A stretch of DNA of 64,000 nt from NCBI RefSeq assembly GCF_963678635.1, contig NC_087064.1, positions 60,939,548 to 61,003,547 of the forward strand. Reading direction: 5' to 3'. The stretch is from Symsagittifera roscoffensis. Its lineage: Eukaryota; Xenacoelomorpha; Acoela; Convolutidae. This document shows positions 63,881-64,000 of this stretch, one piece after another. The first letter of the stretch is position 1. Each line of letters starts with the position of its first letter. The position numbers and the translations under genes are program-made. The notes beneath the pieces are model-generated. The model was not told where the DNA came from and did no database searches. It worked only from the letters and a program-made list of their open reading frames with translations.

Positions 63881-64000
63881 GTAAAAGGTGTTGGATGGGG
63901 CTTTGGTTCCGGGGGGAGTTAAAATGAAAGTAGAAGTGCAAAGGGGCGGTAAAATCTCTGTTAGGTTGTTTCAAAATTTTGAGGCCACTGCATTTAAAAT

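Overview
The window looks like AT-rich nuclear DNA of an invertebrate animal. It has no operons, ribosome binding sites or long uninterrupted genes, and most of the recognisable content is transposable-element debris. I cannot name the species. I found no rRNA, no intact tRNA gene and no conserved host housekeeping gene. A 200-base run of N at 16360-16559 is an assembly gap.

Region by region. (1) 1-9400 is AT-rich DNA with clusters of a ~10-bp ATTATAATCG-type repeat. It also holds six copies or part-copies of one ~510-680 bp non-autonomous element, called family A here. Family A has short inverted subterminal repeats and a CAGGGC-loop-GCCCTG hairpin near its 3' end, an architecture that recalls helentron-type Helitrons. 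The same stretch has a possible SINE, a 251-bp tandem duplication and a G/C-block palindrome. (2) 10309-10432 is a foldback MITE with apparent TA target duplications. (3) 10720-15737 is a decayed Ty3/gypsy-type LTR retrotransposon on the minus strand, with two ~240-bp LTRs, a tRNA-Ser-type primer binding site, a polypurine tract, and remnants of gag, protease, RT and RNase H. (4) 16163-29046 holds two direct copies of a ~3.6-kb sequence of unknown class. The first copy is bracketed by arrays of a 28-bp minisatellite. A 5'-truncated gypsy-type element (21240-24990, minus) lies between the copies. The best conserved part of the 3.6-kb unit carries a 133-codon ORF and other open frames.

(5) 29282-37260 has two inverted copies of a ~200-bp TIR element. 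It also has a candidate small secreted or prepropeptide gene (32183-32443, plus) with a decayed relative at ~36976-37260, and a ~1.2-kb tandem duplication in which each copy carries the palindrome motif. (6) 37300-50000 is mostly featureless AT-rich DNA, apart from a GC-rich degenerate satellite at 40136-40868, a small minisatellite near 46.9 kb and weak ORFs. (7) 50053-50667 is a reverse-transcriptase fragment on the minus strand. It is followed by a ~1.35-kb imperfect inverted repeat (50771-52115) with a ~23-bp loop, which contains a decayed coiled-coil coding sequence. (8) At about 52.1 kb the base composition rises sharply. From there to ~60840 lies a second, different Ty3/gypsy-type element on the minus strand, with a dead RT active site. 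A Jockey-like LINE (60878 to ~63880, minus) is inserted next to or within its gag side.

The genes do not form a pathway. The biology is layered transposition: old copies nested in older ones, with several structures (foldback MITE, large inverted repeat, inverted TIR pair) that could give double-stranded RNA. The features most likely to repay attention are family A, the two-copy 3.6-kb unit with its 28-bp arrays, the large inverted repeat, the palindrome family and the small secreted ORF.
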